64,000 nucleotides of DNA from Variovorax sp. OK212 (GCF_900112425.1 NZ_FOLP01000003.1:676827-740826); one strand, 5' to 3'. Shown: positions 20,309 to 29,964, counted from the stretch's first letter. Notes: generated from the sequence alone by a model not told the origin. Numbers and translations: made by a program.

Positions 20309-20325
20309 ATACACAAGGAATGCAG

Positions 20326-21639
20326 ATGCCCCAAACGATGACCGAGAAAATCCTGGCCCGCGTGGCCGGACGCCCCAGCGTTCGCGCCGGCGAGGAAGTG
20401 CTGGCCCGTCCCGATTTCGTGATCGCTTACGACTTCCCCGGCTACACCGACGTGTTCTTCAAGGAAGCGAAAGAAGAGTTCGGCGTGGACAAGGTGCCCA
20501 GCCCCGAGCGCTTCGTGCTCTTCATCGACCACATGGTCCCGGCCACGGCGCCCAAGGAAGAAGAGCTGCACAAGGTCACCCGTGCCTGGGGCAAGGAACA
20601 GGGCGTGCCGGTGCACGAGCGCGAAGGCATCGGCCACCAGGTGTCGGCCGAGCTGGGCTACGCCACGCCGGGCGCGTTCGCGGTGCACTTCGACGGCCAC
20701 GTGAGCCAGCTCGGCGCCTTCGGCACGCTGGCGATGGGCGCGCGCAAGAGCGTGCTCGAGACCTTCGTGAGCGAGACCATGGCGCTCACCGTGCCCGGCA
20801 CGGTGAAGATCGAGCTCACCGGCACGCTGCAGCCCGGCGTGATGGCGCGCGACGTGTTCCACCACATGGTGCGCGTGCTGGGCCCGTCGTCGTGCCGCTT
20901 CAAGGTGGTCGAGCTGTGCGGGCCGGTCATCGACGAGATGAGCATCGAAGGCCGCCAGACCATCTGCGGTCAGGCCATGTTCCTGGGCGCGACCACCATG
21001 CTGATCGCCCCCGACGCCAGGACGCTGGCTTACGCCGAAGGCCGCTCGAAGATCGTGCTCGACCCGGTTTACCCCGACGCCGACGCCGTGTACGACCGCG
21101 AAGTGACCATCGACGTGAGCGCGCTCACCCCCATCGTGGTGGCGCCGCCCAGCCCCGCCAACACGCGCGACCTGTCCGAATACGCGGGCCTGGAAGTGCA
21201 CACCGGCTACCTCGGCTCCTGCGCCAGCGGGCGGCTCGAAGACCTGCGCGCCGCGGCCGACGTGCTGCGCGGGCGCCGCATCAAGCCGGGCTTCCAGCTG
21301 CACGTGGTGCCGACCTCGCAGGCCATCATGTCGCAGGCCGCCAAGGAGGGCCTGATTTCCACGCTGGTGGACGCCGGCGCCTTCATCAGCTCGTCGAGCT
21401 GCGACTACTGCTACGGCCGCATCGCGACCATGACCGACGGCCAGCGCGCCGTGTCGACCGGCACGCTGAACACCCCGGGCCGCATGGGCAGCGCCGATTC
21501 GGAAATCTTCATCTGCAACGCGGCGGTGGTGGCGGCCTCCGCGCTCGAAGGCTGCATTGCCGACCCCCGCCCGTACCTGGCCGAAGCTGCCGAAGCCAAA
21601 GCCAAGGCCTCCCGCGCCCTCGAAGGGAGCGCCGCATGA
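20326..21639 (+). CDS. Aconitase-superfamily hydro-lyase, large subunit (LeuC / DmdA-like)
   Basis: A 437-residue large subunit of a LeuC-type dehydratase. Three Cys that should bind the [4Fe-4S] cluster are present: Cys299 in 'LGSCASGRLEDLRAA' and Cys359/Cys362 in 'CDYC'. 'EREGIGHQV' and 'FIDHMVPATAP' correspond to conserved substrate/cluster-side motifs. The enzyme would reversibly move water on a malate-type acid. In context with a small subunit and an isocitrate-lyase-family gene it resembles 2,3-dimethylmalate dehydratase of nicotinate fermentation rather than leucine synthesis. The start at 20326 is preferred (AAGGA six bases upstream); ATGs at 20320 and 20275 are also in frame. Part of a seven-gene operon controlled by the divergent IclR. 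Confidence 0.85.
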   Translation: MPQTMTEKILARVAGRPSVRAGEEVLARPDFVIAYDFPGYTDVFFKEAKEEFGVDKVPSPERFVLFIDHMVPATAPKEEELHKVTRAWGKEQGVPVHEREGIGHQVSAELGYATPGAFAVHFDGHVSQLGAFGTLAMGARKSVLETFVSETMALTVPGTVKIELTGTLQPGVMARDVFHHMVRVLGPSSCRFKVVELCGPVIDEMSIEGRQTICGQAMFLGATTMLIAPDARTLAYAEGRSKIVLDPVYPDADAVYDREVTIDVSALTPIVVAPPSPANTRDLSEYAGLEVHTGYLGSCASGRLEDLRAAADVLRGRRIKPGFQLHVVPTSQAIMSQAAKEGLISTLVDAGAFISSSSCDYCYGRIATMTDGQRAVSTGTLNTPGRMGSADSEIFICNAAVVAASALEGCIADPRPYLAEAAEAKAKASRALEGSAA

Positions 21640-22181
21640 GCATGTCCAACCTGCAAGGCCGCGCGGCCTGGGTCTTCAAGGAAGACGACTTCGACATCGA
21701 CCTGATCGTCGGCATCAAGAACATCAAGATCACCGACATCCACGAGCTGGCGGCCGTCACCATGACGAGCTACGACCCCGACTTTGCCAAGTCCGTGAAA
21801 AAGGGCGACCTGCTCGTGGGCGGCCACAACTTCGGCTACGGCCATCCGCACTACCCCGCGATGCGCGCCATGCGCCACCTGGGCGTGGCCGGCGTGATTG
21901 CCGAGTCGTTCTCGCCGGGCTTCTTCCGCGGCGAGATCAGCATGGGCTTTCCACTGGTCACCTGCCCCGGCATCCGCGAGATCGCCACGCGCTGGGACGA
22001 GCTGAAGGTCGACTGGGAGGCCAGCACCGTCACGAACGTCGGCAGCGGCAGGCAGTTGCCGTTCGAGCGGCTGTCGTCGGTGGAGCGCGGCACGCTGGAG
22101 GCCGGCGGCTTCATTCCGTACCTGAAGGCACGGCTGGCGAAGCAGGGCGAGCCGTCGTCCGTTGCGCCGTCCGCGGCCTGA
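21636..22181 (+). CDS. Aconitase-superfamily hydro-lyase, small subunit (LeuD / DmdB-like)
   Basis: A 181-residue swivel-domain subunit of normal LeuD length. It keeps the frame 'DLLVGGHNFGYGHPHYPAM' and 'GVIAESFSPGFFRGEISMGFPLV'. In LeuD and aconitase the corresponding stretch reads GCGSSREHA, and its Ser-Ser-Arg binds the substrate carboxylate. Here it is replaced by G-Y-G-H-P-H-Y-P, so substrate recognition should differ from isopropylmalate. The start overlaps the large-subunit stop (ATGA), as expected for a 1:1 complex. This subunit is the clearest sign that the operon handles a non-standard substrate. Confidence 0.85.
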   Translation: MSMSNLQGRAAWVFKEDDFDIDLIVGIKNIKITDIHELAAVTMTSYDPDFAKSVKKGDLLVGGHNFGYGHPHYPAMRAMRHLGVAGVIAESFSPGFFRGEISMGFPLVTCPGIREIATRWDELKVDWEASTVTNVGSGRQLPFERLSSVERGTLEAGGFIPYLKARLAKQGEPSSVAPSAA

Positions 22182-22197
22182 GCCCGGAGCACACCGC

Positions 22198-23061
22198 ATG
22201 CTCCAGATGATCGTGAGCGGCGTCGCCCTGGGCGCCATCTACGGGCTGATCGCCCTGGGCATCGTGATGGTGTTCAAGGCGACCGGCATTCTCAATTTCG
22301 CGCACGGCGAGGCGGCCATGCTCTCGGCCTTCACCGCCTGCACGCTGGTGCGCCTGGGCCTGCCGATGTGGGCCGTGGTGCCCATCGTGCTGCTGTTCGG
22401 CGCGGCGCTCGGCATGCTGATCGAGCGCTTCATCATTCGCCGCTTCATCGGCAAGGCGCTGCTGTCGTCGGCCATCTGCACGCTGGGCCTGTTCCTGATC
22501 TTCGGCGACCTCGCCATCTGGATCTGGGGCAAGGACACGCAGGAGCTGCCGAGCGTGTTCCCGGCCGCGCCCATCGACCTGGGCGGCGTGATCGTCTCGG
22601 GCATCGACCTGGGCATCGTGGGCGTGTGCGCGGCGCTGGCCGGCGCGCTGTTCGCGTTCTTCCGCTTCACGCGGCTGGGCATCGCCATGCAGGCGACCAT
22701 GGAGAACCCCACGGCCGCGCGGCTCATGGGCATTCCCATCAAGCGCATCTACTCGCTGGCCTGGGCGCTGTCGCACGTGATCGCGGCGGCCGCGGGCCTG
22801 CTGATCGCGCCGCTGACCTTCGTGCACTTCTCGATGATGCAGAGCGCCCTGCACTTCGCCTTCGCGGCGGCCGTGCTCGGCGGCATCGGCAGCATGCCCG
22901 GCGCGCTGCTGGGCGGCGTGATCATCGGCGTGACCTCCAACCTCACCGGCGCCTACCTGTCCTCCGAATGGAAGGACGCGGTGCCCTTCATCGTGATGCT
23001 GGCCATCCTGATCCTGCGCCCGCACGGGCTGCTGGCACGGCGCCAGGTCAAGAAAGTCTGA
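22198..23061 (+). CDS. livH: Branched-chain-amino-acid-type ABC permease (LivH)
   Basis: A 287-residue inner-membrane permease with about eight spans: 'SGVALGAIYGLIALGIVMVFKATGILNFAHGE' at the N-terminus and 'ENPTAARLMGIPIKRIY' in the cytoplasmic coupling loop. The ATG at 22198 is used because GGAG lies upstream and the sequence then matches family length; a longer frame from 22162 adds only Arg/Pro residues. It belongs to the HAAT importer family, here probably for an organic acid because the neighbouring genes are hydro-lyase and lyase genes. Confidence 0.93.
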   Translation: MLQMIVSGVALGAIYGLIALGIVMVFKATGILNFAHGEAAMLSAFTACTLVRLGLPMWAVVPIVLLFGAALGMLIERFIIRRFIGKALLSSAICTLGLFLIFGDLAIWIWGKDTQELPSVFPAAPIDLGGVIVSGIDLGIVGVCAALAGALFAFFRFTRLGIAMQATMENPTAARLMGIPIKRIYSLAWALSHVIAAAAGLLIAPLTFVHFSMMQSALHFAFAAAVLGGIGSMPGALLGGVIIGVTSNLTGAYLSSEWKDAVPFIVMLAILILRPHGLLARRQVKKV

Positions 23062-23071
23062 GGCAAGCACC

Positions 23072-24058
23072 ATGACTCGCATCTTCGATTCGCGGCCCTG
23101 GCTGGCGCCGCTCGCCTTCATCCTGCTGTTCGTGCTCGCACCGCTCATTCCGGGCGGCTACGTGCTCTACATCTTCACGCTGGTGCTGATCTACACGCTC
23201 GCGTCCTTCGGCACCAACATCCTGACGGGCTACACCAACCTGATCTCGATGGCGGGCGCCGTGTTCTTCGGCATCGGCGCCTACGGCAGCGCGATTCTCA
23301 CGACGCACTTCGGCGTGCCGCTGGTGCTGTCGATGCTCATCGCGGCGGCCATTGCCACCGTGGTGGGCGTGCTGCTGGCGCTGCCGGTGCTGCGGCTGGA
23401 GGAAGTGTTCCTGGCCATCGCCACGCTGGGCTTCGTGATGATCTCGGTGGAAATCGCCAAGTCCGGCGGCGAGCTCACGGGCGGCGAGAACGGCATGGGC
23501 GCGCCCGGCCCGACGCTCCTGGGCTTCGCGCTGGACGAGCGGGCCTACCACCTGTTCGTGGCCGTGGTGCTGGGTGCCGCGCTGTGGATTGCGCGCAACC
23601 TCTCGCAGAGCCACTTCGGACGCGGCTTCCTCGCGCTCAAGGGCAGCGAGACCGCCTCGCGCGCGCTGGGCCTGAATGCCACCAAGCTCAAGCTCATCGC
23701 CTTCGGCGTGTGCGCGTTCTACACGGGCCTCTCGGGCGCGCTGTATGCGCCGGTGGTGCGCTTCATCGATCCGTCGCTGTTCAACATCATGGTGTCGATC
23801 AGCTTCGTGTCGATGGTGATCGTGGGCGGGCTGGGTTCGATCATGGGCTCGGTGCTGGGCGCGGTGTTCGTCATCGGCGCGCCGCAGCTGCTCACCTACT
23901 TCGGCTTCGACCAGTTCCAGCGCGCGCTGTACGGCGTGGCGATGATCCTGGCGCTGATGTTCCTGCCCGACGGGCTGGCCAGCCTGCTCAAGCGCAAGAA
24001 GCTGCCGGGCGCGGATGCAGCATCGGGTGCGGCATCGGGTTCGGAGGTGCCGCGATGA
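23072..24058 (+). CDS. livM: Branched-chain-amino-acid-type ABC permease (LivM)
   Basis: A 328-residue membrane permease, the partner of LivH. Markers are 'YTLASFGTNILTGYTNLISMAGAVFFGIGAY', 'GLNATKLKLIAFGVCAFYTGLSGALYAP' and 'VIVGGLGSIMGSVLGAVFV'. The C-terminus is a short Ala/Ser/Gly tail encoded by near-repeats of GGTGCGGCATCG. The stop overlaps livG (ATGA). Confidence 0.93.
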   Translation: MTRIFDSRPWLAPLAFILLFVLAPLIPGGYVLYIFTLVLIYTLASFGTNILTGYTNLISMAGAVFFGIGAYGSAILTTHFGVPLVLSMLIAAAIATVVGVLLALPVLRLEEVFLAIATLGFVMISVEIAKSGGELTGGENGMGAPGPTLLGFALDERAYHLFVAVVLGAALWIARNLSQSHFGRGFLALKGSETASRALGLNATKLKLIAFGVCAFYTGLSGALYAPVVRFIDPSLFNIMVSISFVSMVIVGGLGSIMGSVLGAVFVIGAPQLLTYFGFDQFQRALYGVAMILALMFLPDGLASLLKRKKLPGADAASGAASGSEVPR

Positions 24059-24889
24059 GGGCACTGATCGACGGCGCCCCCGTCGCCACCCGCGCGCAAG
24101 CCCCGGCCGGCACGGCCCCGCTGCTGTCGCTGCAGGACGTGCGCATGAGCTTCGGCGGCATCGTCGCGGTGCAGGACGTCGGCTTCGACGTGATGCCCGG
24201 CACCGTGCACGCGCTGATCGGGCCGAACGGCGCGGGCAAGACCACGATGCTCAACTGCATCAGCCGCTTCTACACGCCGCAGAAGGGCGCGATGCGCCTG
24301 CGCACCGCCCACGGCGAGCACGACCTGCTCAAGTGCAAGGCGCACCAGATCTCGCGCCTGGGCATTGCGCGCACCTTCCAGAACCTGGAGCTGTTCGCGG
24401 AACTCACGGTGTTCGACAACGTGCTCATCGCGCGCTCGGGCGCCATGCGCTGCACGCTGGCCGAGGCGCTGCTGCGGCTGCCGCGCCAGCGCCGCGAAGA
24501 GCGCGAACAGCGCGAACGCACGCAGCAGATCATCGACAGCCTGAAGCTGGGCGCGCATGCCCACACGCTGGTGCGCGACCTGCCCTACGGCACGCAGAAG
24601 CTGGTGGAGCTGGCGCGCGCCATGGCGCTGGAGCCGGTGCTGATGCTGCTCGACGAGCCGGCCGCCGGCATGAACAACCGCGAGATCGACGCGCTGGGCG
24701 ACACGCTGCGCCGGCTGCAGCAGGCCACGGGCGCGACGCTGCTGCTCATCGAGCACAGCATGCCGCTGGTGATGTCGATCTCCGACACCATCACCGTGAT
24801 GCACAACGGCGCCTTCCTGGCGCAGGGCTCGCCGCGCGAGATCGAACAGAACCCGGCCGTGGTCGAGGCCTATCTCGGAGGAGGCAAGA

Positions 24890-24906
<17 letters not shown>
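24055..24906 (+). CDS. livG: ABC transporter ATP-binding protein (LivG type)
   Basis: A 283-residue ATPase with Walker A 'GPNGAGKTT' and Walker B 'MLLDEPAAGMN', plus the LivG-specific 'IARTFQNLELFAELTV' and 'AAGMNNREIDALGDTLRRL'. The signature loop is 'LPYGTQKLVELARAM', the normal divergent form for LivG. The first 22 residues are an extra N-terminal tail. It would pair with LivF to power uptake through LivHM. The end overlaps livF by 17 bases. Confidence 0.93.
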
Positions 24907-25633
<727 letters not shown>

Positions 25634-25687
25634 GGCGGCTGAGGCCACGCAGATTTTTCCCCCACACCAATGACAGGAGACAGACCC

Positions 25688-26902
25688 ATGACCCACCCCG
25701 CTTCGCGCCGTACCGTGCTCGCCGCCGGCGCCGCCCTGCTGTGCGCCGCCGCACTGCCGACCCTGGCCTTCGCCTTCGAGAACAAGGCCGAGGGCGTGCT
25801 CGACAAGGAGATCGTGCTCGGCTCGTCGCAGCCGATGTCGGGCACGCTGGCCTACATGGGCAAGGCGGTGGACGAAGGCATCCGCACCTACTTCGACATG
25901 GTGAACGAACAGGGCGGCGTGAACGGTCGCAAGATCAAGCTCATCACCTACGACGACGAGCTCAAGCCCGCGAAGTCGGTGGCCAACGCCAAGCTGCTGG
26001 TGGAGCGCGACAACGTGCTGGCGATGGTGGGCAACATCGGCCACGCCACCAACATCAGCGCCTACGAGTACAGCTCGACCCGCAAGGTGCCGACCATCGG
26101 CGCGCTGAGCATCTCCGACCTGACCTCCACGCCGCCGCGCGAGCTGCTGTACGTGCTGCCCTCGCCGCAGTCGACCGAGACGGCCGCCTACATCGACTAC
26201 GCGGTGGAGAAGCTCAAGGCGAAGAAGATCGCCATGCTTTACCAGAACGACGGCTGGGGCAAGCCGGCCTACGACATCGCAAGCAAACAGCTGGAGAAGC
26301 ACGGCCTGAAGCTGGTGGAGGCGCAGAGCTTCGAGCGCTTTGCCACCGACATCACCTCGCAGGTGTTCAAGCTCAAGCAGGCCGAGCCCGACGTGGTGAT
26401 CGTCTATGCGCTGGGCCAGGAGGCCGTGCTGTTCTTCCGGGGCGCGGAAAAGCTGGGCTGGAAGCCGACCGTGTTCGGCGCGGGCGGCCTGAACGACCCG
26501 AAGTTCGTCGAGCTGCTGGGCAAGAGCCCGGCCAAGCTGTATGTGGCCTCGTACTACGACGCGGTGGAAGGCGACAACCCGGTCATCAAGGACTTCTTCA
26601 CGCGCTACACCAAGCTTTACCCGAAGTCGGCCCCCTCCTCCACGGCGCTCATGGGCTACTCGGCCGCGGCGGTGGCGGTCGAGGCGCTCAAGCGCGCGGG
26701 CAACGAGCCCAGCCGCACCAAGGTGGTGGCCGCGCTGGATGGCATGACCGGCTTCGACCAGAAGATCGGGCCGAAGATTTCGTTCCAGCCGCTGAGCGCC
26801 GGCGGCTATGCGCGCCGCGGCCAGACCGGCGTGGCGCTGATGGAACTCAAGGACCAGAAGTTCGTGTCGCTCGGCGGGTACATCGACCCGGTGAAGCGTT
26901 GA
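25688..26902 (+). CDS. Liv-type ABC transporter substrate-binding protein
   Basis: A 404-residue periplasmic receptor of type I fold. The ATG at 25688 is chosen because AGGAG lies 8 bases upstream. A Tat-like or Sec signal peptide covers about residues 1-30 ('RRTVLAAGAALLCAAAL'). The mature part starts near 'FENKAEGVLDKEIVLGSSQPMSGTLA' and contains 'FDMVNEQGGVNGRKIKLITYDDE', both HAAT receptor hallmarks. The ligand is expected to be the organic acid processed by the flanking hydro-lyase and lyase, because all lie in one operon. Binding residues cannot be deduced safely. Confidence 0.92.
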   Translation: MTHPASRRTVLAAGAALLCAAALPTLAFAFENKAEGVLDKEIVLGSSQPMSGTLAYMGKAVDEGIRTYFDMVNEQGGVNGRKIKLITYDDELKPAKSVANAKLLVERDNVLAMVGNIGHATNISAYEYSSTRKVPTIGALSISDLTSTPPRELLYVLPSPQSTETAAYIDYAVEKLKAKKIAMLYQNDGWGKPAYDIASKQLEKHGLKLVEAQSFERFATDITSQVFKLKQAEPDVVIVYALGQEAVLFFRGAEKLGWKPTVFGAGGLNDPKFVELLGKSPAKLYVASYYDAVEGDNPVIKDFFTRYTKLYPKSAPSSTALMGYSAAAVAVEALKRAGNEPSRTKVVAALDGMTGFDQKIGPKISFQPLSAGGYARRGQTGVALMELKDQKFVSLGGYIDPVKR

Positions 26903-26933
26903 TTTCCCACTTTTCCGAAGGAGCACTTTTCCC

Positions 26934-27842
26934 ATGACCTCAGTTCGCAAGACGATGCGCGCGCGCATCACCTCCGGCCCCACCTTCTGGATGGCCGGCG
27001 CGCAGGACGCGCTCTCGGCGCTGCTCGTCGACCAGTCGGGCTTCGACGGCATCTTCACCACGGGCTTCGGCATCTCGGCCTCGCTGCTGGGCCAGCCCGA
27101 CGTGGAGCTGTACACGCTGACCGAAAACGTGGGCGTGGTGAACCGCATCGCCAACGTCGTGAAGAAGCCGATCTTTGCCGACGCCGACACCGGCTACGGC
27201 AACGTGATCAACGTGGCGCGCACGGTGCGCGAGTTCGAGAAGACCGGCGTGGCCGCGATCTCCATCGAAGACCAGTTCAGCCCCAAGCGCTGCCCCGCCG
27301 CCGCCACGACGATGCCGCTGGTGCCGGTGCGCGACGCCGTGGCGAAGATCCGCGCGGCGGTGGATGCGCGCCAGGACCCCGACTTTCTGATCGTGGCGCG
27401 CACCGATGCCATCGACCCGTCGGAGGCGACCGACCGCGCGTGCCAGTACGCCGAGGCCGGCGCCGACCTGATCCAGCCGATCTCGCGCACCTTCAAGGGC
27501 TTCGAGGACCTGGTGAAGCTCAAGGAGGCCACGGGCCGGCGCCTGTCGCTGCAGCTCATGCAGGGGCTGTGGATGGCCAAGCTGAGCCGCGCGCAGATCG
27601 AGTCGGTGGCGGCCTTCGCGACCTACCCCATCGTGACGCTGATGAGCACGGTGCATGCGCTGCAGGCCAACCTGCAGGTGCTGTCGGAGCGCCGTACCGG
27701 CGACGTCGACGGGCTGCCGAGCGGCCAGACGACGATGCCGGCGTTCAAGGACATCATCGGCTGGAACGCCATCGAGGAGCGGCAGGCGTACTACGAGGTG
27801 AAAGCCGACGAGGCGGAGCCGGCACTGAAGCGCGCCGCCTGA
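26934..27842 (+). CDS. Isocitrate lyase / PEP mutase superfamily lyase (dimethylmalate-lyase-like)
   Basis: A 302-residue TIM-barrel protein of the PEP-mutase/isocitrate-lyase family. 'PIFADADTGYGN' carries the Mg-binding acidic residues, 'AAISIEDQFSPKRCP' the catalytic-loop region, and 'FLIVARTDAIDPSEATDRACQYAEAGAD' is typical. In isocitrate and methylisocitrate lyases the loop reads K-K/R-C-G-H. Here Lys-Arg-Cys is kept but Gly-His is replaced by Pro-Ala, so the acid/base Cys may act but substrate contacts differ. After a dehydratase, a C-C cleavage of a substituted malate to pyruvate plus a carboxylic acid is the likely step (compare 2,3-dimethylmalate lyase). Its 3' end overlaps the convergent kinase gene by 52 bases. 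Confidence 0.85.
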   Translation: MTSVRKTMRARITSGPTFWMAGAQDALSALLVDQSGFDGIFTTGFGISASLLGQPDVELYTLTENVGVVNRIANVVKKPIFADADTGYGNVINVARTVREFEKTGVAAISIEDQFSPKRCPAAATTMPLVPVRDAVAKIRAAVDARQDPDFLIVARTDAIDPSEATDRACQYAEAGADLIQPISRTFKGFEDLVKLKEATGRRLSLQLMQGLWMAKLSRAQIESVAAFATYPIVTLMSTVHALQANLQVLSERRTGDVDGLPSGQTTMPAFKDIIGWNAIEERQAYYEVKADEAEPALKRAA

Positions 27843-29200
27843 AGCGACATGTGCAGTGACGGGTGCAGCGGCACGCACAGCCGCGCATGCAGGCCCTGAC
27901 CGGGCGGCGTGTCGAGTTCGAGCCGCCCGCCATGCGCCTGCGCGACACGCTGCACGATCGCCAGGCCGAGCCCCGCGCCGGCCGCGCCGCTGCGGTCGGC
28001 ATGGCCGCGGCGAAAAGCCTGCTTGAGCGCTTCCGCCTCGGCCGGGTCGATGCCGTCGCCGTGGTCCGCGACCTCGACGATCGCTTCTTCGCCTGACACG
28101 CGGGTCGACAGCGTGACCGGCGCCCGGCCATGGCGCCAGGCGTTCTCCACGAGGTTGCCGATGGCCCGCTGCATCGCCTGCGGGCGCAAGGGCAGCAATG
28201 GCACACCGCCCAGCTGCAAACTGACCGGCCGGCCGTGATCGGCACTGGCCTCGGCCAGCGAACGCGCCAGGTCGTCGAGCGAGGCCGGCGCCAGCCGCTC
28301 GTCTGCGTCGCCGCGCGCAAAGTCGAGGAACTGGCCGACGATGGCGTCCATCTCCTCCACGCTGCGCGTCATGCTGCTCACCAGTTCGGGCTCCATGCGG
28401 TCGCGCACGATCTCCACGCCCAGGCGCAGCTTGGTCAGCGGGGTGCGCAGGTCGTGCGAAATGCCGGCCAGCATCAGCGCGCGTTCGCGCTCGGTCTGGC
28501 GCAGGCTGCCGACGAGCTGGTTGAAGCTGCGGCTCACGGTGGCGACCTCGGTGGGCCCGTCTTCGGGCAGCGGCGCGGGCTCCTGGCCCCGGGCCAGCGT
28601 TCGAGCGGCTTCCACCACGCGCACCAGCGGCCGGTTGAGCCGGCGCTGGAACCACAGCGCACCGGCCAGCGCGAGCAAGGCGCTGCCGATCGACACCGCC
28701 ACCATCGCACCCGTGAACTCGCGCGCGGGCAGCACGCCCGGCATCACCACCCAGTGGTCGCTGCCGTCGAGCGTGAGCCGCAGCGCCAGCCCGCCGTCGG
28801 TCTCGCGGCGCCACACCGCCTCGACGCCCTGGCTGGCGACACGCGCCGACACCGAGCGCACGAAGCCGCGCTCCAGCGGCGTGAGCAGCACGCGCGGGCT
28901 GACGGCCTGCTGCTCGCGCGCCTTGTCCGCACGTCCAGCACGATCGGCACGCTCGGCCCGGCCCGCCAGCGCCTGCCGGTTGAACCCCTCCACGAACGCC
29001 GGCCGCTGCGCCGGCGGCAGCGCCACGAGCCCCGCGCGGATGGCCGCCACGTTGCGCGCCACGCTGTCGGCAATCTGGTCGAGCCGCGGCTTGATGATCA
29101 TCTCGCGCAGCAGCAGGCCGCCGCCGATCTGGCCCAGCGCGATGAGCGTCACGATCAGGAGCGCGTTGCGCCCGAACAGGCTGCGCGGCAGGAATTTCAT
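27791..29200 (-). CDS. Sensor histidine kinase (EnvZ/OmpR-partner type)
   Basis: A 469-residue membrane kinase: a TM helix near residues 12-32, a periplasmic sensor region of about 135 residues, a second TM near 'AMVAVSIGSALLALAGALWF', a HAMP region ('RRLNRPLVRVVEAARTLARGQ'), the phosphoacceptor His in 'LAGISHDLRTPLTKLRLG', and an ATP-binding domain with N-box 'NLVENAWRHG' and 'GAGLGLAIVQRVAQAHGG'. Its ATG overlaps the response-regulator stop (ATGA). The sensor part contains a repeated Arg/Ala/Asp stretch ('RAERADRAGRADKARE') that looks like a local expansion. The end overlaps the convergent lyase gene. Signal unknown. Confidence 0.93.
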   Translation of the reverse strand: MKFLPRSLFGRNALLIVTLIALGQIGGGLLLREMIIKPRLDQIADSVARNVAAIRAGLVALPPAQRPAFVEGFNRQALAGRAERADRAGRADKAREQQAVSPRVLLTPLERGFVRSVSARVASQGVEAVWRRETDGGLALRLTLDGSDHWVVMPGVLPAREFTGAMVAVSIGSALLALAGALWFQRRLNRPLVRVVEAARTLARGQEPAPLPEDGPTEVATVSRSFNQLVGSLRQTERERALMLAGISHDLRTPLTKLRLGVEIVRDRMEPELVSSMTRSVEEMDAIVGQFLDFARGDADERLAPASLDDLARSLAEASADHGRPVSLQLGGVPLLPLRPQAMQRAIGNLVENAWRHGRAPVTLSTRVSGEEAIVEVADHGDGIDPAEAEALKQAFRRGHADRSGAAGAGLGLAIVQRVAQAHGGRLELDTPPGQGLHARLCVPLHPSLHMSLQAARFSAGSASSAFTS

Positions 29201-29919
29201 GGCACGAACAGGTAGCCCACGCCCCACACGGTGCGGATGTGGCGCGGCTGGGCGGAGTCGGCTTCGATGAGCTTGCGCAGGCGCATCACCTGCACGTCGA
29301 TGCTGCGGTCGGTGGCCTCGTGCGCGCGGCCGTGGGCCAGCTCGATGAGGCGCTCGCGGCCCAGCGGGCGGTTGGCGTTGAGCGCCAGCGCCTGCAGCAG
29401 CGCGAATTCGCCGGTGGTGAGAGGCACGTCCTGCATGCCGCCGTCTGCCGCCCGCTCCAGGCGCCGCTCGCCGAGGTGCAGCGTGAACGCGCCGAAGCGC
29501 ACGCTTTCCTGCGCCGGCGCGGGCCCGGTGTGCGCGCCCAGCATGCGCTGGCGCCGCACCAGCGCCTGGATGCGCGCCAGCAGTTCGCGCGGGTTGAAGG
29601 GCTTGGGCAGGTAATCGTCGGCGCCCATCTCGAGGCCGACGATGCGGTCGACCGGGTCGCCGCGCGCGGTCAGCATGAGGATGGGAATGGTCTCGCCCTG
29701 CGCGCGCAGCCGGCGGCACACGGCCAGGCCGTCTTCGCCCGGCATCATGACGTCGAGCACCAGCACGTCGAAGCGCTCTCGGGCCAGCAGCTTGTCCAGC
29801 GGCTGGGCGCTTTCGACGGTGCGCACCGCATAGCCCTGGTCGCCGAGGTAGCGCTGCAGCAGCGCGCGCAGGTCGGCTTCGTCGTCGGCGATCAGGATGC
29901 GGGCCAGCGCTTCGGTCAT
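29197..29919 (-). CDS. Two-component response regulator, OmpR/PhoB family
   Basis: A 240-residue regulator. The receiver domain has the acidic pair in 'LIADDEADLR', phospho-Asp in 'VLVLDVMMPGEDGL' (near residue 56), and the conserved Thr and Lys in 'MLTARG' and 'LPKPFNPREL'. The C-terminal winged helix ends with 'VMRLRKLIEADSAQPRHIRTVWGVGYLF'. It is encoded first in an operon with the histidine kinase and diverges from the exported-protein operon at 30115. ATGACA half-sites in the intergenic region (29965-30015) are candidate targets. Confidence 0.95.
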   Translation of the reverse strand: MTEALARILIADDEADLRALLQRYLGDQGYAVRTVESAQPLDKLLARERFDVLVLDVMMPGEDGLAVCRRLRAQGETIPILMLTARGDPVDRIVGLEMGADDYLPKPFNPRELLARIQALVRRQRMLGAHTGPAPAQESVRFGAFTLHLGERRLERAADGGMQDVPLTTGEFALLQALALNANRPLGRERLIELAHGRAHEATDRSIDVQVMRLRKLIEADSAQPRHIRTVWGVGYLFVP

Positions 29920-29964
29920 GCGGGGGATCGTAACGGCGCCCGGGCCGGCCGGCCGGGCCCGAAA

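Noticed and set aside
20275..20325. Earlier start of the hydro-lyase large subunit
   Set aside because: It would place operator 2 inside the coding region and has no ribosome site; the ATG after AAGGA fits better.
20326..22181. Assignment as leucine-biosynthesis leuCD
   Set aside because: No leuB or leuA nearby, the small subunit lacks the Ser-Ser-Arg motif, and the operon carries an importer and an isocitrate-lyase-family gene.
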